DNA of 64,000 nt from Rutidosis leptorrhynchoides (GCF_046630445.1 NC_092335.1:315566501-315630500), one strand, 5' to 3'. Positions 23,970 through 39,697 are shown, counted from the first letter of the stretch. Program-made: numbers and translations. The notes: a model not told the origin generated them from the sequence alone.

Positions 23970-26900
23970 ATGAGCAACATGACAAGTGAAAGTGATGAGA
24001 GGATTAATTCCAGAGATTACATTGATTCACCATCAATTGATGAAGCTAGCACTGAAAGAAACATGGTTGGAAATGGATCACTCAAGAAAGGGCCTTGGAC
24101 ATCTGCTGAAGATGCAATTTTAATGGAATATGTAAACAAGCATGGAGAAGGTAACTGGAATGCTGTTCAGAAGCATTCTGGGCTTTCTCGTTGTGGTAAG
24201 AGTTGTCGATTACGATGGGCGAATCACTTAAGACCGGATCTTAAAAAAGGTGCATTTACACCCGAAGAGGAGCGTCGAATCATTGAACTTCATGCTAAGA
24301 TGGGGAACAAATGGGCCCGCATGGCTGTTGAGGTCTGTTTCTATTTTCCTTGTCAGGTTTTATGACTCTACTATGCTTATATCGCAGATTGGGTGCAAAT
24401 TGTTCCTTATTTAAATTAATTAATTGTGCTTAATTGTTATAGCCAACATCGTTGCATATTGGTCCCAACTACAATGATTTTGTGGATGAAAATGTGTGTT
24501 TACATGTCATATAGTTCACACGTGCCCTTTTCTGTAACAAGATCCTGAAGTGGCTTGCAAATTTTATGTTTGGCGAGTTTCAAACCTCAACTTGGGCAAC
24601 AAATTCTTTTAAAAGCATTTTTATTATACCCGTACATGTTTGTGTATCAATGTATGCATATGTATATGTGAGCTTCTTATATGGAAAATGTTTCTGTATT
24701 CTACGTAGTACCACATGTTGCAACGTTTTCTACAAAGCCTGCTTTGTCTTTATTTGACAATTTATTTCAATCAATCCGTCTCCCATTCTGGGTGCTAGAC
24801 ATATTTATCAGATATTTAGATTATCTTGAACCTGATTTATTTATTACAAGTGTGGGGGGCATCTGCTCATATGTTCATCGTATTCAACCCATAAAACTAG
24901 TAATATTAGAAATGAGTTCCCCGGTACTAGGGATACCATTAGCCTTAAGAAGAATAGCTGAAATGGATGTCTTTGAAATAACAAGTCCAAAAGAAAATGC
25001 GAACATTATCTCAAATTACCTTGATTATTTCATTCTTTGTTTCTACTTGTAAACCCGGAAGGATAGCAATGGCGTGGAAGTCGTATATTAACTCGAATTA
25101 CTTCGATTATTTGCAATGTAATTTTGTCCATATGATATTGTCCTGTAATGGAACCGATTCCAGTTTATTACTTTTATTTATGTATTTGCTTAATTGCATA
25201 ACTGAATCAGAATAGAAAGTTTAAATTATTGTCCACGTGAATTAGACATGCATCTGACTTTGGCATTTTTTCATCTATCCTCCTTGGTATTCCCATCTTT
25301 TCCAGGATATCATTGATTCTTTGCATTATTGTTTAATTGCTCTAATATGTAGTGGTCATATAGATTCTTATGACCTGTTACATCACAGTATACAAATGAA
25401 GGTACTAGCAATATTAGGAGAATTAATAAATGTATTCTAAATTAGAAGATCATCGCCCATTTATACAAGTAGACGTACCAATAGGTAGATACAGACAAAT
25501 AACAGAGATTTTCAATTACAAGTTGCCACAATGAAAGAATGATACCATAAATATATATGTACGTGGTGAGCTTGCTTTTGAATAAAATAATAAAAAACTT
25601 CTACAGCTTAACAATTGTGTCAGATATAATCTGTTAGGTATTGGAGCATGGCATTTTTGGAGATACAAATACCCTTATGCTTACAATCAACCTTTTAAGT
25701 GAAAAAGTTCGATGTTTACCTGAAGTTAAACTTTTAACATGTAATGCTAAGAATGGGCCAAGTAGATTTTAGGGCAATATGCACATTAGGACAATGTATC
25801 TTTGTTTCATACCAACCTATTTTTTATGTTTTACGGATAATATCAATCCCTTTTTTCCCTTTCAAAGAAGTAATAATCTACTTTTCAAATTTCATTTAGA
25901 GAGGGAATAAATAGGTTTATTATGTTTGTTGTATTTATTCATTGAAAAATGGGGTTAAACCATTTGAAGAAATCTGTCTACTTTGCAGGTTTAGCCTCTA
26001 AAATCTCAGCACTAGGTTAGTTCTATAATCAGCCCATTTATTTACATTTAATTTTGGATGTTACTGAATTCAGATTAAAAATCTACATTGGTTCGACTAC
26101 AACACTGCGAGTTCCACGTGATTGGTTATTTTTCTAAGTTAGTGGTTGTTACGAATGAAAGAATTTAGAAAGTAGATTGCTATGTTCTTATAGGAAATGT
26201 TTTTTCTAGGAGTGTGAATGTAACATAAGTATGCTGTTATCTTTATCCATTTTTCTTTTTTTCATTAAAAAACTTGTCTGGATGGCAATTAACAGAACTG
26301 TTAAATTAAGGCACTTCAGGTCACTTTTCAATTTCTTTGTAGTTGATAGTTTTTGAAGCTGAAAGCTCTATGCTCTTTTAAGCCAATTTCTCTTAGTAAG
26401 TTAGGATTCTGCTAACTTCACTATTCTTGAGTTCTCAAATATATGCAGATTTGTTAATCTTTTGTCAAGTTTCAGAAAAGTTGTCCTTACTAGGTTTCTG
26501 AGTGAAATTCTTTTTTTAAAAAAAAGAGGATTTTTCCAGGTGTATGGAAGTTTTTTGTTAAGTATTTGAAGTTTTTGTTGTTTGATTGACTTCTTCTGAA
26601 TATTAATTTGGTTGAGTTTGGTATGCATTAATAGAAGGTGGAATGCAATGAACCATTGCAACAGATGAACAATATGAATGATATGCTTTGTTAGCGGCCC
26701 ATTTGTCAAGGAATATAATTCTTTATATTTGATTAACTTTCTCTGCTTTTTGATTGGACTGAAAGCTTGTGGTGTTACAATTCTTTTTCTTTTTGTAACT
26801 TTCTGGATACCTGTGTGTGTGTATGTGTATTTGTCATCGTAGGTATCTTTGAGATTTTCTGGTTAAACTTTGTAAGATTATGTATCAAATTAAAGATGCA

Positions 26901-29179
26901 ACCGTACATTTATATTTGACATATTGTATGAATTGAGATTGTTTCAAATCCTACGATATATGTAACAAATATAACATACAAGCATTATTTTCTCTTTATC
27001 AGTATGACATGACGAATAATAATTCGAAAGAGTAAGATAAAAAGATAAGTATAAAGTCTAATACTACAAAATAAGGATAGTGACTCAATGTGTTCTTTTG
27101 CTCATGATATTGCTATGGCATTCCATTTCATCCTATCCAAATAAACCTTCAGTGTTTAATTATAAATATAAGTTAATTTGAATGTAGATAGTTAGTTAGT
27201 TATGTGTATATGAATCCAAAAGGATAATTGTAGTTTGTTTTTGTTTTTGTTTTTCTATGTACTGAAATGGTCATTACCTTTCTTTTCAGCTACCTGGACG
27301 TACAGATAACGAAATCAAGAATTTCTGGAACACGAGAACCAAAAGAAGACAGCGTGCTGGATTAGCAATATACCCTCCCGACATTTGTATGCAAACACTA
27401 AACGAAAGTAACCAAACCCAAAACATGCTCACGTTCTCAAACGGCGATACATCCCATTTCGAAATCTTACCAAATAACACGTTCAACCCTCCCGCTATTG
27501 ATTTCAAAAATCTTGAATTAGATCACAATCTATACGAACCAAATATTCTCAATATACCCGGTACCAGTTTTCTTGATATTCCCGAAAGCACCTTTTTTCA
27601 ACACGGGCCTGGACCTAGTAGTAATTTCCTATTCCCAATGCTACATCCTTCCAAACGGGTCAAACGACCCGAACCATATTCGGTTTTTGACGGTGTAGAT
27701 AATGGTCTTAATGATCTTTTCTCGACAGTTAATCAATCTTTTGAGATATCTTCTTCATATAATAATCAAAGCTTTAATGGCAGCCATGCCTATTTTAATG
27801 GCAACACTTCTTCTTCTGGGCCCATTACGTGGGCCCAGAAGTTGGAGCTCCCTTCACTCCAATATGCTACCCAAATCGGTAGCTGCAACGCATCTACTTC
27901 ACCACTACCTTCACTTGAATCTGTCGATACTTTAATAAAGTCAACTGTGGTTGGTCAAACGAAATCAGATTCTCATTCACATAGGGATAGTGGTTTGTTA
28001 GAAGCAGTGCTATTACAATCCCAAAATTTGAAAATGTCAAAGAGTAATAACAATTCGAACGCATCACTTGCGCCTCCCGACATTACCGACAGTTCGTCTC
28101 AGAATTTGCAACGGGATGATGAATGGGACCCGTATGGCGACCCGTTGTCACCGTTGGGTCATTCTTCTGCTTCGGTTTTTAGTGAATATACTCCTCATTT
28201 AAGTGGAAGCTCACTCGATGAACATCAGTCTGTTGAGACCATATCAGGTTTGAACTACATTTTAACACTTGTTCAATAATTTGAGGTTTGTTGTCTCTAT
28301 CTGTACGATTATGTTATATACTTTGCTTGACTTTTGACGCATTTGAGATCGCTGCCTTTTTGTGTTTTTAGCTTCTTTTTATGTCTTTTTTCTTTAGACA
28401 GAAAGAGTAACGCGAATTAACCGATTTGTTAGTAAATGGGTTGACATTTTTGCCTTTGGTTTCTCTATCAAACTGAAATGCAGCATTTCGTTATGTTTTC
28501 ATGGGATTTGAATTGCTTGTTATTAGTAAACAGAATCAGTTTATTTTTGTTGTGTTTGTGTACAATTTCCTATTACATCAGCCTGACTAGTTGAAATTAA
28601 AGGTGGCAAAATGGGCAGGTTTAGTAACAGGTTAAAACGGCTTTCGGTAATAAATGTTAAGCTTTGGTGCAAGTCAATACGGGTTCTGTTGGTTTGATCT
28701 GACCCACAATCATTTTATTCAATCCCTTTTATTACTTCTACAAAGAATATATGTGCTTTAGGAGGTGTTATACATTTAAATACATTTAGCTGAGGATATT
28801 GATATTTAATTTGTTTGTGGGACCTCCATTAAAGTCCCTACTGATTCAAATGAAATTTCTTTGTGTTTTTTTTTGGTGTTAAGTTAAACAAGAAGCAGAG
28901 GAAACTGATGCAAAGCAATCTGATAGAGAGGATCACAAACCGAATCACATAAACTTTTCAAGACCAGATTTTCTTTTGGGCTCTAACTGGTTCGGTTCAA
29001 GTTCAAATGCGACCCATAACAAAGATCATTGTGCAGTTAGCGACCCAATTCGTACACTTCTTGGTGATGATTTTTGTACCGACTCCAAGAACAATCTTGG
29101 TTCACCGTTTCAAGTACATTACGAGTCTGACAAATGGGTAGACATATCTGATATATGCAGAGGGTCAACAAACCGTTGA
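23970..29179 (+). CDS. GAMYB: GAMYB-type R2R3-MYB transcription factor, miR159 target
   Basis: Coding exons 23970-24332, 27290-28247 and 28884-29179 join in frame (GT-AG introns; phase 0, then phase 1) to about 538 aa, the usual size for GAMYB/MYB33/MYB65. R2 spans about residues 39-89 (Trp43, 63, 83). R3 spans about 91-141 (Phe96 in place of the first Trp, Trp115, Trp134) and is split by intron 1 before LPGRTDNEIKNFWNTR. The following KRRQRAGLAIYPPDI and the late RPDFLLGSNWF stretch are typical of subgroup 18. Family role: nuclear activator in gibberellin-responsive anther and seed programmes, repressed by miR159. The ATG chosen is the first in frame after a short upstream ORF. The gene is complete, with no frameshift. 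If intron 2 is retained, translation stops at 28279. It is the only evident host gene here. Confidence 0.93.
24333..27289 (+). other. Intron 1 of GAMYB
   Basis: A 2957-bp intron inside the R3 repeat: donor GAG|GTCTGT, acceptor TTTTCAG|CTACCT. The R3 intron position before LPGRTDNE is common to R2R3-MYB genes. Nothing recognisable is inside except AT-rich sequence; a 123-codon open stretch at 24681-25052 has no known motif. Confidence 0.9.
27843..27863 (+). promoter_or_regulatory. miR159 target site in GAMYB coding sequence
   Basis: The 21 nt begin TGGAGCTCCCTT and end CACTCCAAT and encode part of KLELPSLQY (about residues 305-313). This matches the conserved miR159 site of GAMYB-like mRNAs: nearly full complementarity, with a G:U near the 5' end and the usual mismatches at the A/C position and last base. 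It predicts cleavage or repression of this mRNA by miR159. Confidence 0.92.
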
Positions 29180-31704
<2,525 letters not shown>

Positions 31705-31900
31705 TGTTAGACGGATATGTTATTTACATATGTTAGCCTATCATTTATGTATGCTAGCCCATTTTATAAGGGCCCATGATGTTTACCAGCTCATTAGGTT
31801 TTGTAGTCTTGGCTATATATTGTGGCATGTATTTCTCATAATATTCATTCAATAAAAATATATCGATCCTTATTGTCTCTGTACCGTAGCCCTTCTTAAT
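31705..31900 (+). repeat. Copia 5' LTR (ends approximate)
   Basis: Starts TGTTAGACGG and includes AATAAAAATAT near 31850 and TATATATTG near 31812. The right end is inferred only from the adjacent primer-binding site, since it does not show a clear CA and there is no second LTR to compare. Confidence 0.5.
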
Positions 31901-32279
31901 ATGGTATCATGAGCCACGCTAAAAAAACGCTACTGTGAAATCACGGCCGCAAGTTTCCTCTCTTCATTTATTTATTTATTTATTTTTTTTCTTCTGTCGA
32001 TACCCCATTCTATCAATTGCTGTCACTCTCCATTTATTCAATAAAAAGAAAGCTATTAATTTATTGTTGGTGTACGTTGTTTGCTCAAGAAAAAGCACAA
32101 AAGAGACAAAGGGAGTGGACCCCCTTTTTTGCTTGTTGATCTCGCGAACATCAGAAGAAAAAAAAAAAGAATTGAAGTTGCATTACATCATCATTCATCA
32201 TCTTTTGCTATTGATTTTTTGTAAGTTATAACAATCAACTCATCTTGGAATTTTATCTGCAACTTCAAATTTTTTATAG

Positions 32280-35023
32280 ATGGGGTATATTCCAGCACAA
32301 CTGTGTAGTCTCACAGAAACCGAATTGCTAAATATTATAGAAGCCCAACAAAATTTAATAGTCCAGCATGGAATGAATCAACAATTTTTGCAAGCTTAAC
32401 AACATTTTTCAGCATACAAAATTAGACAGACCCAACAACAGCAACACAATGTTGGGCCTACGGCCTTTTTCAACGGGCCGGCTACACCTAGTAATAGCCC
32501 ATTTGTCGGTCCAATGAAACATCAGGAGACTTTTATACCTAAGGCATTTAATGCCAACACTCCTCCAGACTAAGGTAATTCCGGTTGGACTATGGACACT
32601 GGTGCGTCAACTCACCTCACCTCTAGCATTAAAAATTTAAGTACTGTTTTTAATCATTGCATTTATCCTTCTGTTGCTGTTGGTGATGGGAACCACATCC
32701 CCGTTGTCAACACTGGTCATAGCGTTTTGCCTAATGTTAACCGACCCCTACACTTGTCTAATGTTCTCGTTACACCTAACATAGTTAAAAACCTTATTTT
32801 CGTTCGTCGTTTTGCTCGTGATAATAAAGTTTCGGTTTCATTTGACGAGTTTGGTTTTTCTGTGAAAGACTACTTGACTCACCGTCTGCTCCTCCGATGT
32901 GATAGCACCGGAGATCTCTATTCGTTCACGATTCCAACACCATCCCCACCTCATCATGCTCTCATCACCACACTCAGCATTTGGCATCAGCGCCTCGGAC
33001 ATCCAAGCACTGATGTTTTTCGTCATCTCATTTCAAATAATTCTATTACATGTAATAATACAAAGTCTCCTGCTCTCTGTCATGCCTGTCAGCTTGACAA
33101 GCATGTGAGACTTCCGTTTAGTAATTCCGTTTCTCATGTTAATTCATTATTTGATATTGTCCACTCGGATTTATGGACTTCACCTATTCCAAGTCTTAGT
33201 GGTTACAAATATTATGTCATTTTCCTAGATCATTACTCGCATTACTTATGGGTTTTTTCATTACGCAATAAATCTAAAGTCTTTAATAAATCTACTCAAT
33301 TTCGTGCATACATTAAAACTCAATTCAATTCTGAAATCAAAGCCTTCCAGTGTGACCTTGGCGGTGAATTCGATAACAATCAACTAAAACAATTATTCCA
33401 AAACAACGGTATTCATATACGTTTTTCTTGCCCGCAAACCTCCCAACAAAATGGAAAATCTGAACGAATGATCCGTACTATCAATAACTTTATACGCACC
33501 CTTCTCTTTCAAGCAAACCTACCCCCTACATTTTGGGTCGAAGCTCTTCACATGGCCACTTATCTACTCAATCTCCTACCCTCATCTGCAATAAACCATG
33601 ATATCCCACACACACGACTCTACAAATATCCACCTAACTACTTCACTCTCCGTGTTTTCAGTTGTCTTTGCTACCCTCACCTCAACAACACTCACAAACT
33701 CGCTCCACGTTCCACCCCGTGTATCTTCCTCGGTTATCCATCGAATCACCGCGGATACCGATGTCTCGACCTCGCCACTCACAAAATCATTCTCTCCCGT
33801 CATGTCACATTTGATGAAACTTCCTTCCCTTATAGCTCCACTACTACCTCCCCACCCCCATCATATGATTTTCTCGACCCTCCTCCAAATCTATTCTCTC
33901 GCACTTTCTCAAACATATCTCCACCTCCTGTCGCCACTCCACCATCACCCAACACTCCTACTCCTCCTTCTCCTCCCACTCCTGCACCCTCACCACCCCC
34001 ACCACCTCAAAACACGACCTCCACTCACCCTATGGTCACTCGACACCGCCTTGGCACCACCAAACCTGTTCAACGTCTTTACCTCCACGTCTCCACACCC
34101 TCTCCTACACCAAAGTCATATTCCAACACCTTTAACGACCCCAACTGGCATAACGTTATGACTGAAGAATATAATGCTTTAATTAAAAAATGGTACATGG
34201 ACTCTTGTGCCCCACCCCACGGATACGAACATAGTTCGCTCCATGTGGTTGTTTAAGCACAAGTTTAATGCAGACGGTACACTAAGCAGGTATAAGGCTC
34301 GACTTGTCGCTAACGGTCGAAGTCAACAGGTTGGTATTGATTGTGATGAGACTTTCAGCCCGGTTGTAAAACCGGCCACTATTAGGACTGTACTCAGTCT
34401 TGCTGCATCTCGACACTGGCCCATTCATCAACTAGATGTCAAGAATGCGTTTCTCCACGGTATTCTCTCTGAGACTGTCTACATGCATCAGCCCCCCGGT
34501 TTTCGTGACCCTACTCGTCCTGATTATGTATGCCTTCTGCAGAAATCTATATACGGATTGAAGCAAACTCCTAGAGTTTGGTTTCAGCGATTTTCCGGGT
34601 ATGCTCAGCGTGTTGGATTCCAACACAGTAGATGTGACACATCTTTATTCGTCTACAAGCACGGCGCGGACACAGCCTATTTGTTATTATATGTGGACGA
34701 CATCATCTTGACTGCCTCGTCTACAGCCTTTCTTCATCAGGTTATCACCTCTTTACATCAGGAATTCTCCATGACTGATCTTGGTCCGTTAAATTATTTT
34801 CTTGGCATTTCTGTCACTTGTACTCCTTCTGGTATGTTTCTCTCTCAAAAGAAGTACACATCTGAGATCATTGAGCGTGCAGACATGGTTGGTTGTAATT
34901 CTAGTCACACACCGATCGATATTGGCACCAAACTGATCACTGCTGGTCCCCCAGTTAAGGATCCCACTTTATATCGCAGCCTTGCCGGTGCTCTACAATA
35001 TCTCACTTTTACCAGGCCTGATA
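32280..35023 (+). pseudogene. Broken copia gag-pol
   Basis: Order: short Gag remnant from ATG 32280; protease MDTGASTHLTS near 32592; GAG-pre-integrase with WHQRLGHPS; integrase core (HSDLW, then CDLGGEFDN, then PQTSQQNGKSERMIR); Pro/Ser-rich linker; reverse transcriptase with KARLVANG, FSPVVKP and YVDD; cut off at LAGALQYLTFTRPDM. Defects: TAA at 32397 and 32571, and a frameshift at an A6 run (34185-34190) between frames 32592-34256 and 34207-35028. Gag is only about 100 codons, so most of the capsid region is deleted. Integrase precedes reverse transcriptase, the copia order. Confidence 0.9.
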
Positions 35024-38000
35024 TGTAATAACCTGACTTTTTCCATTAACTTTCCATAAAAACTTAACAACCATTTGTTAGATTCAATGATTTTTCCACT
35101 CCATTTTTTTTTTTAGAATATACTAGTTATAAATTAAACACTGCGATTAGTGAAAACGGAAAAAAAATATATTTTAAGACAACAAAGTGTATGATTATTA
35201 TTTTAAATAATTGATTGAAATTAAATATAAAAGGTTTCGAACAATATATATATAGATGTATTTTTTTATAAATATAAAATTTACAAATTATTGAATCATA
35301 TTAAGATAGGATACATTGGATTTTAACTAATGGATAAAAATTTAATTATCACCCTTGACTATATATTATATATATATTTTCTTACTATTAAACCCGTGAC
35401 TACTAAAATTATAACCCGTGTTTATTTAATTATTACACCCGTGATATATCTATACCCGTGACTACACACTAATACTCGTGTTTACCTAACTTAAACCCGT
35501 GACTTTATCTTATCTATATTATATCCTGATCCAATTCATTTCATTTATCATAACACACACCGACACTTCAAACCTCAAGAACACCCATATACTATTCATC
35601 ATCATCATCGATCTTCAAACCTCAAGAACACCTTCAATACTTGCTTGATCATAAAATCGTTTACATATTCGAATTCCTCTCGAAGAGCTCTACACATTCA
35701 TACCAACAATTTCTTGATTAGAGTAAGTTTTAAAAACTCTAATTTTTGGGTTTTCATGTTTTTGTTACATTTTAGGGTAGATATAGTGTCTAGTGCTCAA
35801 GTCCTTGTATGTATGCATGATAGTATTTGTTAATTTGATCGTTTGATGACTTTTTGATGAATCACGAATTTATTTTGTGTGAGGTCAGAAACTTGAACTT
35901 GTTAAATGTATAATATTATGAGATAATAGAATCCTCTTGAAAAACTAATAAGTTTGGGCTTTGGAATTTCGAATTTTCGTTACCGTATGCTCATGTTATG
36001 CTTAATTGAAGTTTTGACTCGTTTTTATGAATGATCACGTTTTTGATTAATATGCTGCTGATATGAACATGATGTTTTCAGTTTATGAAATGTTTATAAA
36101 TGAAATCCTTGTGAAAAATTAATAAGTTTGCTCTCTTTTGAATCGCATTTTTCGTTACGTATTGCTCATGTTATGATTAATTGATTTCGGTTTAAAAATT
36201 CGTAATTGAAACTGAGAATCTGGAAAAGTATGCTATATATTCAGGTCTTGAGAGGTACATAGTTGTATGTCTTGCGAAAAAACATTTGGTTTTCATTTAG
36301 ATATTGTCAAATTCCGATAAACGAGTCAAAATCTATAGCCAAATCAAAGCTACAATTTTTATATTATTTAAAACCGAACAGAACAGTTGTCTTGGGATGC
36401 GTTCCACCCGATCTCAGATTTCTGGGTTCACGTTTGCGTGCGTATCGAAAAATTAATAAGTTTAGAATCCAGAAACGCGTCATTTGGATACTTTTTGGAT
36501 TTGATATGATTTTTCAAAGTTTATACATTTTATATAAAAGTGCTAAAACTTTTCTGAAAACTATCGAGCGCATTGCGGACTGCTGCAACTATTCAGTTAA
36601 GAATTATAGTCTGATTTCTGGATATATTTTAGAACTCCGAGTTACGGAGAATTTGGCATGTATTTCACGTCAAACAGAGCTGTATTTATTTTTATAAAAA
36701 TTATACAAGTTGACTGCGTTGTTTAAATCAAATATTATGTGCAGTTGACTTTGTTTGACCAAATGGGTTTAAAGTGTCAAAATGGGTAACGGGCACCGTG
36801 GACACGTCACATATGTCGATTTAATTAAGTTTGAAGATTGTAGTGTTTTAAAAATGAGTTTTGGTATGTTTTGGTCAAAATGGGTATTTATGACCCATTT
36901 GGGTCATACGCGTCTACTTTGACCCGTATGCGGAATTTTGAGAACCAAAGGTATGTAACACGTATAAAATATCATTTTGGACTTGTGACATGATTTTTAC
37001 ATGCTCAAGTATTATGGTTTAGAATTTGAGTTGTCGATAGAAAATTTTTATAGTTTTGGTAAAGTGTCAAAAATGACTCTTGAACCTACTTTGCGGACTT
37101 GTAATTTGAAATCGGTTAAGTTTGGATAAAAACTGGTATTTGGTATTGAAAGTATTCACGACAAGCTTTAAAACGATATATTATATGTATGATTTTGTTG
37201 AGTCTAAACAGGTTTAAAACAAGCATGAAAATGGGCAATCGTTGCTGATTTTGAACACTTGACAATATTTTATCAGCATTTTATGTTTCGGGAGGCTGTT
37301 TTCGCGAGGCCATAACTTTTAAACCGTAACTTCGTTTTTGTCAAATAAACTGTCTATGGAAAGGTGAGATGACATATTTTCCAATGGTCACGACCTAAGG
37401 TATTATATCGAATTTAGTGAGACCAGAAATCAGCTGCAAAATACCTAAAAAAATACATATATGTAAAAAAATATTATTTTGCTATATAAAAATGGATAAC
37501 TTAAATTTGACCAATGTTTGACCATTTGACCAACTTGAGTAATATTATGAGATTGTTGACTTGTGTTGACTATGTTGACTGTGTTTGACTTACGATTGAC
37601 TTACATTTGACTTACTTGGACTTTTGTTGACTTTTGCTAAATTTTGCTAAATTTTGCTAAATTTATGAGTTGGACTTGAGCAATAGGACTATATGAACCC
37701 TATGGACCGACCTAGCTTATTAGACACTTATTGACCAACATGTGTTCTATAGGTTGAGGTCTACGGTTACTTCCATTCCGATTTTCGGTCACATCTCTGT
37801 GATTTATTTCTGAAGTTGTTTGGTGAGTTTATAGATCCATTTTTAATTGCTTTTGCAATCTATATTTTTGGGCTGAGAATACATGCACTTTATTTTAAAT
37901 GCAATGGATACAAGTACATACTAAATTCTACAACGAGTTTGAACCGAAAATCCCTTAGCTTTGGTAACTAGTAACTGCCGGTTATAAGAACTGGTGGGCC

Positions 38001-38686
38001 CGAATAGTTGTGTATGGATCCATAGGGCTTGACATCCCCGTCTGTTCCAGTTATAGAAACTCTAGCCTGAAATATAAAAAGACGTATGTTATTTGAGGTT
38101 AGTACACGATGATTTGCGTTTATAGTACATGTTGGTTGCATGTATGTTAAAACAGGGGTACTTATTATATAGACGTTAAATTTTAGTTACCAGAGTGCTC
38201 AATCTTGTAGAATATTTTGATAAATGTTTCTGGATGAAACAACTGAAATCTTGTGATCCACCTTTATATACAGATTATGCGCTATATTAAAACTATGAAC
38301 TCACCAACCTTTGTGTTGACACTTTCAAGCATGTTTATTCTCAGGTCCCTAGAAGTCTTCCGCTGTTTGCTTATACGTTATACAAGCTATGTGCATGGAG
38401 TCATACATGCTTTATTAGAGAAAACTTTATATTCACAAAATCATCACCATGTATCTTATTTTGACTGCATTATCAACGGATGTATTATTGTAAACTATTA
38501 GTTACGGTGATTGTCTATATGTAGAAATCATCAGATGTCGAAAACCTTGGATTTAGATATTCATTTATGGTGTGCATTTTCAAAAGAATGCAATGTTTAC
38601 AAAACGTATCATATAGAGGTCAATACCTCGCAATGAAACCGGTGAATAACGTACTGCGTCAATAGCGATTATGGTGGGTCGTTACA
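35024..38686 (+). mobile_element. Element C 5' LTR
   Basis: About 3.66 kb from TGTAATAACCTGAC to GGGTCGTTACA, inserted into the copia RNase H (left flank TGATA). It holds ACCCGTG repeats (35393-35510), ten TTGAC cores (37506-37632), a triple GCTAAATTTT, and the cross-family block at 38301-38346. Its 3' part resembles the element A LTR, but its first half does not, giving a mosaic look. Confidence 0.8.
37506..37632 (+). promoter_or_regulatory. Cluster of TTGAC (W-box core) motifs in element C LTR
   Basis: Ten same-strand TTGAC cores in about 127 bp, many as TTGACT or TTGACC. TTGACY is the core recognised by plant WRKY factors. Regulatory use is inference; simple repeat drift is possible. Confidence 0.45.
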
Positions 38687-39697
38687 GGTAGGTTGTAGGG
38701 AATTAGGTACATTAGTGTGTCTAACCTGGACTGTTTGGATACATTAGTGGTCTAGTCTACAACCGTGTCATTATACTTATATCTGATTATGTGCATATTC
38801 TGACATTAATATAATATTATTATTACTATCGGTGAGAAAGTATTTCTCCTTTTGATTACAAGCCTTCTCCTGCTTAAGCGAGTTCATTTTCAACACCCCG
38901 GTTATTGAAAAATCAGGAAGCGTCATTCAGGACTTTCGAAATTCCCGACATTCCTACGTGAGTTATTACTTATATATTTTTATAGATATCATTTATGTTA
39001 TATTATGTGCTTATGTGCTTCGATTCAGAAATTCCAGACATCTCGAATTGTTAATCGGAAGAAGTCCTTTCCGACTCACGAAGATTCTCAGTAGTTTCAA
39101 AGACATTCTTACGTTATTACCCTTTCAATATTTTAATTATAATAAATATTATATTCCTGTACTATTTTTAGTACACCTCTTTTTGAAATCATTTTGATTT
39201 ATAAATTCTGGAAAACGACACTTGTTTCATATCCATAAATATTTTGGAGTAGTGTTGGAATAGAAGCATGAGTTAGTGTAATATAATGACGCCCGATTAA
39301 CGTGGTTATATTATGGTAAGTCATGCGGAAGTTCTAATGGAACGTGATGAGGGTAAAACTTGATCAACCTTACCTTCACCATGTACCATGTTACATGATT
39401 CCTTTATTTTCTCTACTGACATCTGAATATACTGATACTCTATATGTGACATCATTTGAGTCACATGTAATTTCCTTCTCATCTTTGTCATATCATACTT
39501 GCACTACGAGCAGTTTATTCGAAGGTATTCGTCATCAAAGAAATACGATCTCATTTTGCTCAACTTTCATACTTAACTACAAGATGCTCTATCTTACTAT
39601 GTCAAGACGAACATTCATATCCTCACTTGTTTCCTAAACGTCGTTTAATCGCACCAACCAAAATTTCGGGACGAAATTTTCTTTAACGGGTAGGTAA
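38687..39697 (+). mobile_element. Element C internal region, about 1 kb, no coding capacity
   Basis: Starts GGTAGGTTGTAGGG directly after the LTR. The TGGTATCAGAGC primer-binding site seen in B and element 1 is missing, as if about 13 bases were deleted. The rest resembles leader and 3' internal sequence of element B. It ends with the AAATTTCG-GGA-CGAAATTT repeat (39661-39679) and purine tract ACGGGTAGGTAA. No protein domains are visible; this is a non-autonomous element. Confidence 0.75.

Larger units (their letters stand above)
31705..35023 (+). mobile_element. Degenerate Ty1/copia retrotransposon, 3' truncated
   Basis: A short 5' LTR (about 31705-31900) is followed by a primer-binding site (31902-31915, TGGTATCATGAGCC) and a broken gag-pol. 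The element stops inside RNase H at 35023, where the LTR of element C begins; its 3' LTR is not in the window. The small LTR and motif style suggest an Ale/Retrofit-like copia, a tentative placement. Confidence 0.8.

Noticed and set aside
24681..25052. 123-codon ORF in GAMYB intron 1
   Set aside because: No recognisable motif, inside a well-supported intron, and no signs of codon conservation; chance open frame in AT-rich DNA.
36263..36697. 144-codon ORF in element C LTR
   Set aside because: Lies in LTR sequence, not matched in frame by any known domain; the homologous part of the other LTR is interrupted.
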